Of a stretch of 64,000 nt of DNA, positions 32,924 through 43,110 are shown piece after piece. A model generated the notes under the pieces. The model was not told where the DNA came from and did not search any database. It saw only the letters and a program-made list of their open reading frames with translations. Made by a program: the position numbers and the translations under genes. Each line of letters begins with the position of its first letter. Within the stretch, counting starts at the first letter, position 1. This DNA comes from Thelonectria olida. Taxonomy: Eukaryota > Ascomycota > Sordariomycetes > Hypocreales > Nectriaceae. The DNA lies in the NCBI GenBank assembly GCA_020736575.1, contig JAGPYM010000023.1, positions 62,001 through 126,000 on the forward strand, given 5' to 3'.

Positions 32924-35900
32924 TCAACGTTGCGTGTTGTCGAGTCGACCTGTGGCTATTGCAAATCGTATAGTCGCGCGGACTGCGTCCATATTTGGCG
33001 TCCATTTTGCATCGTCTGACGGTGACTTTCCTCCTAGGAAGAATGAGATATTTCCTCTTTGTGTCTCGGTGCACTGCAACATTTCGGCTCGGTGTGCCGT
33101 CCATTTTCTGCATCGGAAGAGAAAATGCTCAACCGTCTCTATCGCTTGTCCACATGCGCATTGCTGTGATGATGCTGCTGTGATCCGAAAGAGATATCCA
33201 TTCAGTTTGGCCATGCCTGTCCTGAGCTGCGCCAACACGCTGGCTTCTCTCCATGACAAGCGGTCGTGTAGTTGTCGAGTATGCTTGCCTGGTAGTGCAG
33301 CATCGACTCTCTTCGAAAACTTTCCGACATTGTCTGGTAGGTGTTTGCTAGTACACTGGCTCAATCGAGCCATGTTAAGGGTCGTCGATCGCATTCTGGG
33401 AAACTTCAGACCCGGGATGGCGCCGTCTCGGGTTGCATCCCGCGCCTCTTCTTTAGCAGTCTTCAGGAGCTTGTGTTCAGCACTGGTGGGCATCCATATG
33501 ACAGTCACCGAATTCCCATTGACTTTCAACGTGTCGATGGAATCGTATATGCATCCAACATACTCTTGGCCAGATTGTTGGCGGGGATTTCGGATCGTAA
33601 GTACGGCAGCTTTGTTGCTCGTCAACAGTGCCACGCTTCGGTATGTTAGGTCAGGTAAGTGCCTCAATGCGTATGCCATCGCCGCCAGCTCCGCAGAAAA
33701 CGGGTTCTGTTCCGTTCTCATACCAAGTGTAAAGGAAAATCGCTCCAGTCTCGGCCCTCCTCGCACCGACACAGGGATCTCGATGACCCCGCCGACTCCT
33801 ACCACACCGTTCCGTGCTGAACTGCTCACTGCAACCCGTATTGCCCAGCCCAGATCTGCTTGTCTCGTCTCTGCCTCGTCCTTGTCGACAATGATAGTTT
33901 GTACCCGTTCTGCCCAAGGTGCCAGTGTGAATGGGTTGACCGTTTCTAACTCCTCCATCGGTATCTCATTGAGTGCCACTGCCAGCTCGTGAAATGGCGA
34001 GCGGTTGTATCTTCTGAATTTTCGGATACGAGATGTAGCGTTGCGGAGTGGGTTGGTTGTTGACAGGGTGTGGAGGTCAACCCACGTCTTGATCGCCCGC
34101 CTCCAGAAACGCTCCTGTGCGCTGGCGATATGCGCCTCTGCTTCTGCCACGCTTGTTGCCACCGTGAGGAATGTTCCTACGATTGCTTGTGCCCAATCTT
34201 CTGGACTCGGTTGATAGGGCTGGCCCTTCGATACTTACATGCGTGCATCCAGACGTTTGAGGCATAATCCACCACAGGGGCCACCATAGCTGTAAACAGT
34301 TGTCTTGCTGTTGCTGGGGTAAGACCCCTGAGCCGCTGTAGCTCCATAGCCGCTTCCAGGCCCTTGGTCGCAGCTCGCGCGATGTGTTCTTTGTATTTCA
34401 GACCAGAGTCCATGATCATTCCGAGAACCTTGACTTGGGTTTTAGGTCGGACAAGCTGTCCCTTGATCACGAAGGGCTCTGAGTCGGACTTGTACGCCTT
34501 GCGGGTGAAGTGTATGATCGCCGTCTTTTCTACCTCAAATGTCGCGCCACTTCTCCTTTCCCAGTCCAGCGCTTTCTCAATAATCATTTCAATCCCATCG
34601 CGGTTTCTTTCTGCCGTCGGGCCAGTGACCCACGCCGTGAAATCGTCCACGAAGGCTATCGATCCTCCGTAACAATCAATTCGCTGCTGTACGAGGTCTG
34701 CGTTGAAGAATAGGAACAGAATCGGAGACAGGGGGGAGCCTTGTGGCAGTCCAGCTTGTGGCAAGCTTCGCACCTCCGATGCCTGTCCGTTGACCTGAAT
34801 AATCGCCATGCGATTCGAGCAAAAGGCTTCAATCCAGCGAAGTAGTTGCTCCGGGATGCCCCTTGCTCTCAGTCGTTGGATAAGTCTCTCTTTGCACACT
34901 CCGTTGTATGCTCCTTTGACATCGAAACTCACGAGGCTAAGGATCCGCCGGCCTCGCCAGGCAGCGTAGATTTGCTCTTGCAGCAACATCAACGCCTGCT
35001 CAGCGGACCGCTGTTTACGGGCTCCAAAGTGGTTTGCTGGCAACAATCCATGTGTCTCGACGGCATGTGAGATCCTTTCAGCGATGACCGACTCCAGTAC
35101 TTTGCCCAGCGTGGACAGAAGCGATATAGGTCTCCACGCCTTCGCAATCGAATAGTCTCCTTTGTCTGGCTTTTTGAGAGGAATAATGTTGGCATGCCTC
35201 CATTGATCAGGCAGTGCTCCTTCTTCCAGTGATGCACGAAATAAGGATAAGACTCGGTGCTTAACAACTGGCCAGACCTGTTTCCAGACTATAGCGGGTA
35301 GTCCGTCTTCACCAGGTGCTTTCCACGACTTTGCCACGAAGAGCTGCCGCTCCACCTCCTCTATGGTAATGCCTGGCATGGTGATGGCAGCTCCGCGCTG
35401 AGGCCTCTCCCCTTCCTCCTCGATATGCTCCGGTAGAGGGGGGAAGAAGGCAGCTAGCATTTCATCGGCCTGTTCGCTGTTGCTGACTGTGCGCGTGCCA
35501 TCAGCCCTTGCAAGCTGGGGCACTTTGCCAAATGCTGTGTCATCTCCAGACTTGAGATACTTCGCTGCCTTCCAAATGTTGTCATTGAATGCGTCTTTTT
35601 CTGCTGTCTGATGGCATCATGGTACTGCTTTGCTGCTCCCCGGGCTGTGTTCTCGAGCTCCTCACATGTCCGTCCTGCTCGCCTCGATGCTCTGGCGCGA
35701 TTCCTCCAGTACGTGTATATCCGCCGGAGCTGCGTGAGGTCCGAGGTCCACCAGCGCTTTGCGCAGGGTGACGGCTTAGCTCTGGGTGTCAGAGCGCGAA
35801 CCGCCTCTAGCACCACTGACATGAGCCTGTCTGTCTTCTGCTGTACGGAGCCCTCCGTCGGGGCGGTCTCTAATGCCGCGGCGATTCGACCGTTGGTTTC

Positions 35901-36308
35901 CTTCCATGGTGCGTTTTTAAGTAGGAGTCGTTTCTCAGCTGGTGGTGCCGGGACCGAAATGCCAAACTCCGTCTCGATAGCACGATGGTCGGACCCATGC
36001 TCTGTGCCGTGTTTCGCACACTTAACAGTTGAGGTCGCCAAGTCCTCGGAAGTCAGGACTAAGTCGACTGTTGTTTCAAAGTCTCCACCGCTCCAGGTCT
36101 TCGTTCCTCTCGGGAGCAAGCTCGTGAGATTGAGCTCGCTCATGAGGTCAATGATCTGATCCGCTTCGCCTTGTCTCACTAAAGAAACATCGTCTCCTCC
36201 CCATAGCTGGTCGTGCCGGTTGAAGTCTCCGACGACCATCACATCCACAACCCTGCCTGCATCTCTTCTCGTAACTGCGATCACCTGGCGTAAGGTATCG
36301 CAGGCCAA
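32924..36308 (-). mobile_element. Tad-type LINE E1, 5'-truncated, ORF2 in three frames
   Basis: Three minus-strand pieces follow one another. First, 36308-35454 is an AP-type endonuclease (GDFNRHDQLWGG, HGSDHRAIETEF). Then 35523-34177 is a reverse transcriptase ([41 protein letters not shown]). Finally 34162-32924 is an RNase-H-like region and a C-terminal CACGQ..EHFLFRC zinc motif. They lie in different frames, so at least two frameshifts separate them and the ORF is dead. The element starts inside the endonuclease at 36308; ORF1 is missing, the usual result of incomplete target-primed reverse transcription. It is closely related to LINE E2, which lies head to head with it. The long plus-strand ORF 32934-33992 is antisense to it. 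Confidence 0.85.
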
Positions 36309-36597
36309 AACGGGGCATGACTGTCATCTGCAGGGGGTTCTGTCATCCGGCCCCACACGGCTGCACCAAATATCCCATGCAAACAGAAGGTCTGGGCCTT
36401 CGTTTCCGGCTTTGGATGACAGGGATGACCATAGTGAATCGAACTTTTCGACACGTTTTTGAAGGTCCTACCCCAGTGGTGACCTTCAGGTCGCGAATTT
36501 TTCGAGTGTTCGGCGTGTAACCAACACCAACACCAACACCAACCACGTCATACAATGAGCAAAAATATCACCATTTTCGTTGACCAACCCATTTAAA

Positions 36598-38163
36598 ATG
36601 GCCCAACGCGAAGATTTTGAGCTTCTTACGGCAGTTGAGAACGCGGCCAAGTATTATTTAATTGATGAAGATAAGACGCAGCCACAGAATACGCGTCGCA
36701 CGTATACGTGTCCCCAGAAGGAGGGGAATGTATGGAGGCAACTGACATACACCACCACATATACAGCTACTTATTATTATAATTTAACTACAAGACGAAT
36801 CATATTGCTAACTTATATCTAGGAATGGTGTGCGGAGAAAGCATTCCCGTCTATCCCTCCGGACTGGCCTAAGCCGTACAACCAGGGAGGCGTTCTGCCA
36901 GCTGACCTCGTGGATGAGGGCAAATTGGTATGGTTTCTCGACGAGAAAGTCGTCAGCAGGGCACCTAAGACTGGATCTCGAGCGAAAAATGAGAGAAAAC
37001 GCTGGGCTGAAGGCGTGGCTGAACGCAAGGCGAAGAAGGCCAAGACGACCTCCGTTGACGACCCTGCTGGCCCTTCAACCCCAGATGACAGCTGTATCAC
37101 CGTTGCCGTCGAAACGGCCGTGGATAAGATCGATCTGGCATCAGAAGATGAAGAAACTAGACGTATGCATGAACAGACCGCCGAGGAACTAAAGGCGATG
37201 CGAGGAACAAACGAGCAACTTAGACAGGCGCAAGAACACACCACGGAAGAGTTGAAACAACTGCGAGAACAGTTGGACATGGTGGCCCAAAGCATTGCGG
37301 CCAATAGTGCCCAGACGAGCCCTCAGCCATCGTATGTAGACGTCGCGCGTACTCCCCCGACAAGCCAACCAGGCAACGTCCGAAACCTAACGTCTATGCG
37401 AACAACACCGTCCGCGTTCACCGATACTCTCTTCTGTACTATCGACACATCGCGCGTCAACGAGGAGGAGAAGGGCAAAGCACAAGTGGGAGGAATCCGA
37501 CAGGCCATCGAGGAGGAGATGCGAAAGAAGGAGGGCCGACAGGACTGGAGGTGCGCAGCCGTGGTGAAGGACGCGAGGAACACAGACCGCATCAAGGTGA
37601 TCTGTAGAGATGAGGCGGAGATGCAGCTCGTCAAGGAGGCAGCCGAGAGGACTGCAGTCAAGGGTGCGAGAGTACTCAGGGACCAACTCTACCCGGTCAA
37701 GGTAGACGGTGCGAACCGTACGGCAGTACTGGACTCGGACGGCAATATACTGCCAGGAGCGGTGGAGGCACTGGGCAGAGAGAACGAGGTGACGATCACC
37801 AAGATCCACTGGCTCAGCGACAGGGAGAACGGAAAGACGTACGGGTCAATGGTGATCTACGTGACGAAAGGAAACGATGCGAAGCGACTCCTCGAGGAGG
37901 GATACTTTCACCTGGCCGGGGAGTCGGCCAACACCAACGTCTTTGAGCGGCGTCAAGGACCAGTTCAGTGCTACAAGTGCTGGAACATTGGCCACAAAGC
38001 ATTCGCATGCAAGAAAGAACAGGTATGCGGAAGGTGTGCGCAGCAAGGACACCAGCACAGGCAATGCCAAGTAACAGAGCCATCATGTGCTACCTGCGGA
38101 GGGCCGCACGAAGCGTTCAGCCGAAACTGCCGGGCACGGAATGGACAGGGCGGTGCATACTAA
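36598..38163 (+). CDS. Chimeric ORF: Crypton-like N-terminal domain fused to LINE E2 ORF1 (gag-like)
   Basis: Exon 1 is 36598-36729, the intron 36730-36822 (93 bp, GTATGG..CTAG, branch GCTAAC), exon 2 36823-38163; 490 aa. Residues ~1-100 read NTRRTYTCPQKEGN, EWCAEKAF and DEGKLVWFLDEKVVSR. By memory, this pattern matches the N-terminal domain of fungal Crypton-type tyrosine recombinases (NTR.AY..KQ.EF..WC, EGKL..FL..V). From about residue 160 it is a coiled coil, then an RNA-binding-like region and three CCHC knuckles (CYKCWNIGHKAFAC, CGRCAQQGHQHRQC, CATCGGPHEAFSRNC), the usual Tad-type ORF1. LINEs move through spliced RNA, so an intron at the front argues that the first part is not ancestral to the LINE. 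Whether the fusion is expressed is unknown. Confidence 0.6.
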
Positions 38164-40813
38164 ACTGCAAATATTCCAACTCAACGTACGAAAGAGAGAT
38201 GTGGTCCAACTAAGCATGATGAACGACCAGGACCTTCAGCAGTACGCAGTGCTGGCTGTTGCCGAACCATACGCACGAACCATTGAAGGTGCGGTGGTGA
38301 CGACACCGAATAGCCATAGCAACTGGACCAAGATGATACCGACGCAGACGCATGATGCGCAGTGGCCAATCCGTAGCATGCTATGGATTCGACGAGAAAT
38401 AGAGGCGGAACAGATCCCAATACCATCAGCAGACCTAACGGGGGCGGTGCTGCGATTCCCCGATAGGGATGTGCTGGTGATCTCGGTGTATGTGGAGGGG
38501 AAAAACGAGGAGATGCTGCTTGCCACAATGGAGACGCTGCATACCCAAGTGACGACATTCCGCAACGCAACAGGGAGAAGAACGGATGTGATACTAGCGG
38601 GCGACTTCAATCGCCACGACCACCTATGGGGAGGAGAAGACGTGACAGGCAGGAGACAAGGCGAGGCAGAGCCGATTATCAGTCTCATGGAGGAGCACAG
38701 CTTGCTCAGCCTTCTCCCCCGGGGAACGAAGACGTGGGAGAACTCGGAGCACTCAAGTACGATAGACTTGATACTGGCGTCGGCCGAGTTGGCTGAGGAG
38801 ATGGTAGCATGCGGGATCCACCCAACGGAACATGGTTCAGACCACAGAGCAATCCGAACCGAGTTCGACCTCAGCGTGCCAGAAAGGAGGGCCAGCGAAC
38901 GACGACTGTTCAAGAATGCACCGTGGACAGCGATCAGAGAAAGAGTGGAGGAAAGGCTTCGATGGCTGCCATGGGATGAAGACGTGCAGACCCAAACGGA
39001 CATGCTCATGGGAGTTGTGCTCGAAGCAACCGACAAGCTCGTGCCACTAGCAAAGCCATCCCCGTACGCGAGGCGGTGGTGGACAACAGACCTAACCCGG
39101 CTTCGACGGGCGTACACGTACTGGAGGAACCAGGCGAGATCACGACGTCGAAGAGGTCAACGGTCACCAGATCTGGAAAAGAGAGCCAAAGAAGCAGGCA
39201 AAGAATACCATGACGCGATCAGGAAACAGAAGAAGGCACACTGGGATGACTTTCTCGCGGACGGAGCCAGTATTTGGCAGTCGGCAAGATACCTCAAGCC
39301 CGGAGGCGATGCCATGAGCGACAAGATCCCACCGCTCAAGAGGCCGGATGGAACAAAGACAAAGGACAAGGCAGAGCAGGCAGAGGAGCTGCTTAGCGCT
39401 TTCTTCCCACCACTGCCGGCCGGCATCGAAGATGAAGGGACCCGTCCCCGCCGGATGGAGGTGGACATGCCGAACATAACCCTGGACGAGGTGGAGCAGA
39501 AAGTCATGGAGGCCAAAGCATGGAAAGCACCCGGGGAAGACGGCTTACCGGCGATGGTATGGAAACAACTTTGGCCAGTGGTCCAAGACCGGGTATTACA
39601 CTTATTCCGAACGTCATTGATAGATGGAGTACTGCCGGACCAGTGGAGAAGCGCCAAGATCATCCCGCTCAAGAAACCAGACAAGGGCGACTACGCGATC
39701 GCCAAGGCATGGCGACCCATCTCACTACTGTCGACGCTGGGTAAGATTCTCGAGGCCGTCGTGGCGGACAGGATTTCGTACGCCGTCGAGACGTTCGGAC
39801 TCCTACCCCCAAACCACTTTGGAGCAAGAAAACGGAGGTCGACGGAACAGGCACTGCTGCTCCTGCAGGAACAGCTCTACAGGGCGTGGAGAAACCGCAA
39901 GGTGGTTAGTCTGATCAGCTTCGATGTGAAAGGCGCATACAACGGCGTATTCAAGGATCGACTTCTGCAAAGACTGGAGGCCAGAGGCATACCACGGTGG
40001 CTAGTCAAATGGATCGATGCTTTCTGCTCAAATCGCACAGCGAGCATCGTAGTGAACGACTACACGTCGGAGCGACAGCCGCTGCCCCAAGCGGGCCTTC
40101 CGCAGGGGTCGCCGCTGTCGCCGGTGCTGTTCCTGTTTTTCAACGCGGATCTGGTACAGAGTAGGATCAACTCAACGGGCGGCTCGATGGCATTCGTCGA
40201 CGACTACTCGGCCTGGGTGACGGGGCCAACGGCGGAGACAAACAGAGCGGGTATTCAAGCCATCATAGACAAGGCACTGGAATGGGAAAGACGGAGCGGT
40301 GCAACATTCGAAGGCGACAAGACAACCATCATACATTTCACGCGCAATGCCGAGCGCACCAGCGACACGCCATTCGTGATCAAGGGCAAAGAGGTTAAAC
40401 CGACACAGAGCGCTAAGATCCTGGGAGTGGTGATGGATGCGAAGCTACGGTACAAGGAACACATGGCCAGAGCAGCAGCCAAGGGCTTGGCGGCCGCCAT
40501 GTGCCTGAGGAGGCTCAAGATGCTATCACCTCGGACAGCAAGGCAGCTCTCCACGGCTACAGTGGCACCAACTATGGACTACGCCTCCACCGTGTGGGCG
40601 CATGCGTGCGGGATAAGAGAATTGAGTTGGCTGAACAGAGCACAGAAAGTAGGGGCGCAAGCGATCACCGGCGCTTTCCGAACGGCAGCGACGGCTGTGT
40701 TAGAAGCAGAGGCAAGCACCCCCACGATAAGGGAACGGCATGCCCGAGCCGGCACTAGGCTCTGGATCAACCTGCACACCCTACCAGTGCCTCTGAGAAG
40801 GCAGGAAGGGTAG
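38138..40813 (+). CDS. LINE E2 ORF2: endonuclease and reverse transcriptase
   Basis: The open frame runs from 38087; ATG 38138 (MDRAVHTKLQIFQLNVRK) is the likelier start because it places the conserved endonuclease Asn early. It overlaps the end of ORF1 by 26 nt. Endonuclease motifs are QLNVRK, VAEPYA, AGDFNRHDHLWGG, STIDLIL and HGSDHRAI. RT motifs are [40 protein letters not shown] and AFVDDYSAWV (catalytic DD). The frame then stops at 40811-40813 shortly after INLHTLP. In E1, roughly 75 further residues precede the RNase-H region, so a deletion with frameshift has cut the ORF here. Endonuclease and RT cores look intact. Confidence 0.85.
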   Translation, partial: GMDRAVHTKLQIFQLNVRKRDVVQLSMMNDQDLQQYAVLAVAEPYARTIEGAVVTTPNSHSNWTKMIPTQTHDAQWPIRSMLWIRREIEAEQIPIPSADLTGAVLRFPDRDVLVISVYVEGKNEEMLLATMETLHTQVTTFRNATGRRTDVILAGDFNRHDHLWGGEDVTGRRQGEAEPIISLMEEHSLLSLLPRGTKTWENSEHSSTIDLILASAELAEEMVACGIHPTEHGSDHRAIRTEFDLSVPERRASERRLFKNAPWTAIRERVEERLRWLPWDEDVQTQTDMLMGVVLEATDKLVPLAKPSPYARRWWTTDLTRLRRAYTYWRNQARSRRRRGQRSPDLEKRAKEAGKEYHDAIRKQKKAHWDDFLADGASIWQSARYLKPGGDAMSDKIPPLKRPDGTKTKDKAEQAEELLSAFFPPLPAGIEDEGTRPRRMEVDMPNITLDEVEQKVMEAKAWKAPGEDGLPAMVWKQLWPVVQDRVLHLFRTSLIDGVLPDQWRSAKIIPLKKPDKGDYAIAKAWRPISLLSTLGKILEAVVADRISYAVETFGLLPPNHFGARKRRSTEQALLLLQEQLYRAWRNRKVVSLISFDVKGAYNGVFKDRLLQRLEARGIPRWLVKWIDAFCSNRTASIVVNDYTSERQPLPQAGLPQGSPLSPVLFLFFNADLVQSRINSTGGSMAFVDDYSAWVTGPTAETNRAGIQAIIDKALEWERRSGATFEGDKTTIIHFTRNAERTSDTPFVIKGKEVKPTQSAKILGVVMDAKLRYKEHMARAAAKGLAAAMCLRRLKMLSPRTARQLSTATVAPTMDYASTVWAHACGIRELSWLNRAQKVGAQAITGAFRTAATAVLEAEASTPTIRERHARAGTRLWINLHTLPVPLRRQEG

Positions 40814-40815
40814 GC

Positions 40816-41739
40816 ATGGGCGGCATCGTCCGTGATACTCTGAGCAACAGACCGGGCGAGGTGGTGGCCAGGTACTCGATTATGATCGGTTCCAGAGACG
40901 ACCAGAACGTGTACACGGCAGAGCTGGAAGCTATAGCGACGGCGCTGAGATGCATGCCAGATGGACTTCAACATCGACAGTTGACCGTTATGACGAGCAG
41001 CCGATCAGCACTGCAAGTGATCGCGCGGCCGCAACAGCAGTCGGGACAATGTACCGTCCAGGAGATCCATAGGCATGCCGAACGACTCCAGAAGAGTGGC
41101 AACATCGTTAAAATGCTGTGGGTACCAGCCGGAGACAAGGACTTCCCGATGGGCAGCGAGGCAAAGACGGAAGCGCGAAGAGCCGCACGAGGAAGACAGA
41201 GACCTGAGAAACCAATATACCAAGCGCGTTCCACACGGATGAGACTAGCGATCGCACAGCAACAGCGGCAGAAGATCCTGCCCGATGGGGTCGGAAAGTA
41301 CGCGAAGCGAATCGACAAAGCGTTACCAGGTACACACACACGCTCCCTGTATGATGGACTGAAGAGACGCGAAGCAGACATTCTCTCCCAGCTCCGCACG
41401 GGGATGGCTAGAATCAACAGCTACCTGCACAGGATTGGAGCAGCAGAATCGGACATGTGCACTTGTGGACAAGCAGCAGAAACGATGGAACATTTTCTAT
41501 TCCGGTGTACGAAATGGGACACGCAGCGAGACGGCATGCGACAAGTCGGACAAACAATGATGGGAAACCTCCCTTTCTTTTTGGGCGGAAAGGCAGCATC
41601 GGATGGACCTAAATGGACACCTAACCTACAGGCGGTGCGGGCGGCGATTAAGTTCGCCATGGTTTCGACAGGACGCGCCGTTGAGCCGATGATATGCTGG
41701 ATAGTGGTCTGTTCTGTAATTTGCGAAAGCTTTACGTAG
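40816..41739 (+). pseudogene. LINE E2 RNase-H and C-terminal zinc region, frameshifted off ORF2
   Basis: The frame opens with MGGIVRDTLSN, continues with AELEAIATAL, WVPAGDKDF and the C-terminal CTCGQAAETMEHFLFRC finger, then RAAIKFAM. From 41663 it reads through a foreign 178-bp insertion to a stop at 41739. It is in a different frame from the RT part, so it would not be translated as part of ORF2. The original C-terminus resumes at 41842. Confidence 0.8.
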
Positions 41740-41840
41740 ATTTTAGCACTAGAGACTCTAGCTCAGCACGTCCTGTGCCCCAATAGGGGACTTTACGGGC
41801 CTCACGGCCCCCGGACGAAAAATATACATACATACATACA
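41663..41840 (+). mobile_element. 178-bp 5'-truncated retroelement with (ACAT)n tail and 14-bp target duplication
   Basis: TAAGTTCGCCATGG occurs exactly at 41649-41662 and again at 41841-41854. Between them lies 178 bp ending in a tetranucleotide run (ATAC/ACAT, 41823-41840). Duplication length, truncated body and tetranucleotide tail fit target-primed insertion of a LINE 3' end. It interrupts the last codons of LINE E2's RNase-H/zinc ORF. Confidence 0.88.
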
Positions 41841-42118
41841 TAAGTTCGCCATGGACACGAGGAGACTTGATGCAAACCAGACTGTATAACCTACTGACTA
41901 ACCACATTTAGCGGCCAAATCTGGCGATACTAACATCAAACAGCCTCAAGTTGGCAGACCATGCTTCAGCTGCTGAAGATAGGATGCTGAACACTTGGAG
42001 AAACTGGCCTTCAAGCAGGCCTGTCACATCAGAGTCAAGCGAGGCGGGACCAATCAGTGGACGAGGAAGAATGTGGGGCTTCTGGGTGATCTCGATCAAT
42101 CGTTAGAACTGAAAATAG

Positions 42119-42183
42119 TTTAGCGTCATGGCCCTATGAGGCTTGGTCCTCCCGGGCGTAATAAATTTCATTCATTCATTCAT
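42119..42183 (+). mobile_element. LINE 3'-end remnant with (ATTC)n tail
   Basis: A short sequence ending GGGCGTAATAAATTTCATTCATTCATTCAT resembles, on the other strand, the 57522-57581 insertion (ACGC/GCGTAA..AAATT(C)ATTCATTC). It sits about 20 bp before the truncated ORF at 42204. No exact target duplication was found; CATGG on each side is weak evidence. Confidence 0.5.
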
Positions 42184-42203
42184 GGGCTCCCCGAGATTCT
42201 GCC

Positions 42204-42740
42204 ATGGACGACCGCCTTCTAGAATTGGCTCAAACGAGCGGTATAGGTCTTGTCATCATCAGTCCTTATGAGGCCCAACATCTTCTACCGTGGATCGAAA
42301 CGTCTAAACATGTCACGCTTCATCTATATGCTCCCCGTGTCAACCTTGGGTTTCAGTCCCTCGATCACCTGTGCCTGTACTTCGTCTCAAAAAGAAGGAC
42401 CAAAGCCACTGTACCAAGAGGCGTCATCACGCACCTCAATCTCTTTGCTGGACAGCTCTACTTGTCCAATTTTGATGACTACGTTCGTGTGTGCGATGCG
42501 CTTGGGCTAGCCTGGAAGGCCGCTGACGAATCTGTTCCCCTTGGACCAGATGGGTTCATTCCACCGAGGTTTAAACAGGGCAAGTTTGTTAATAAGTCGG
42601 GGTTTTCGAAGAGTCCTGTACGATTCTTGAAGGTTCTCATGGCAAACATACGACAAGAGTGCGAGCTGATTGAAAAGACTCATATTGGGAAGATTCTAGA
42701 GGGGGAACGACTTCGTGAGAGCGAGTTCGCAGAAGTATAG
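42204..42740 (+). pseudogene. C-terminal fragment of a large fungal protein (DUF3638/DUF3645-like)
   Basis: 178 aa with SPYEAQHLLPWI, VTLHLYAPRVNLGFQSLDHL, HLNLFAGQLYLSNFDDYVRVC, DGFIPPRF, SPVRFLKVLM and EKTHIGKILEGERLRESEF. I recognise this as the extreme C-terminus of very large (about 3,000-aa) fungal proteins with DUF3638/DUF3645 regions. Only the last ~6% is present, preceded by a LINE tail, so the rest has been lost or lies elsewhere. The ATG at 42204 is only the first Met in the surviving frame. Confidence 0.5.
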
Positions 42741-43110
42741 TAAACCACTATCAATTCATGCAGCCTGATGATAAGAAGATACATCCGGCGGGTATATAAT
42801 ATCTCCAAAAGGAATATACAGTAAGGCTTTCAAACTAAGCACAAATTCTTACAAGGATTTCTGACAAATCCTATGAAGGTGGATTGGAGATGGGATAAGA
42901 AGCCCTTTTACTAATGGAATCAACAGCCGATTCTGTATTGATGCTGTTGCTTGGTCCGTAGATGACGAGAGATAATCCCTCTGCTGTAGCAGTTTCCACG
43001 ATATACTAGCCAACCAAAACGCAACATCCGCCCAAGTCAAATCCAAGACGAAAGTCCTCTAAGGTTGAAGACGTGAATGAAGACATATTCATCGACCGCA
43101 TCCTTGCCTC
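42741..43110. other. Gene-free stretch
   Basis: Between the C-terminal fragment and the minus-strand membrane-protein relic; only a short ORF without features. Confidence 0.4.

Larger units (their letters stand above)
36823..41889 (+). mobile_element. Tad-type LINE E2
   Basis: ORF1 (gag with knuckles), ORF2 (endonuclease plus reverse transcriptase) and a separate RNase-H/zinc ORF lie in order on the plus strand. The original 3' end of the coding region is recovered at 41842-41889, where KFAMDTRRLDANQTV and a stop continue the frame after a 178-bp insertion (41663-41840). The precise 5' boundary is hidden in the fusion with the Crypton-like sequence, somewhere between about 36990 and 37150. 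E2 is related to E1 (near-identical RT motifs) and to E3 at 50.4-52.6 kb. Confidence 0.8.

Noticed and set aside
32934..33992. 352-codon plus-strand ORF
   Set aside because: It lies antisense to the RNase-H/zinc part of LINE E1 and has no domain of its own.
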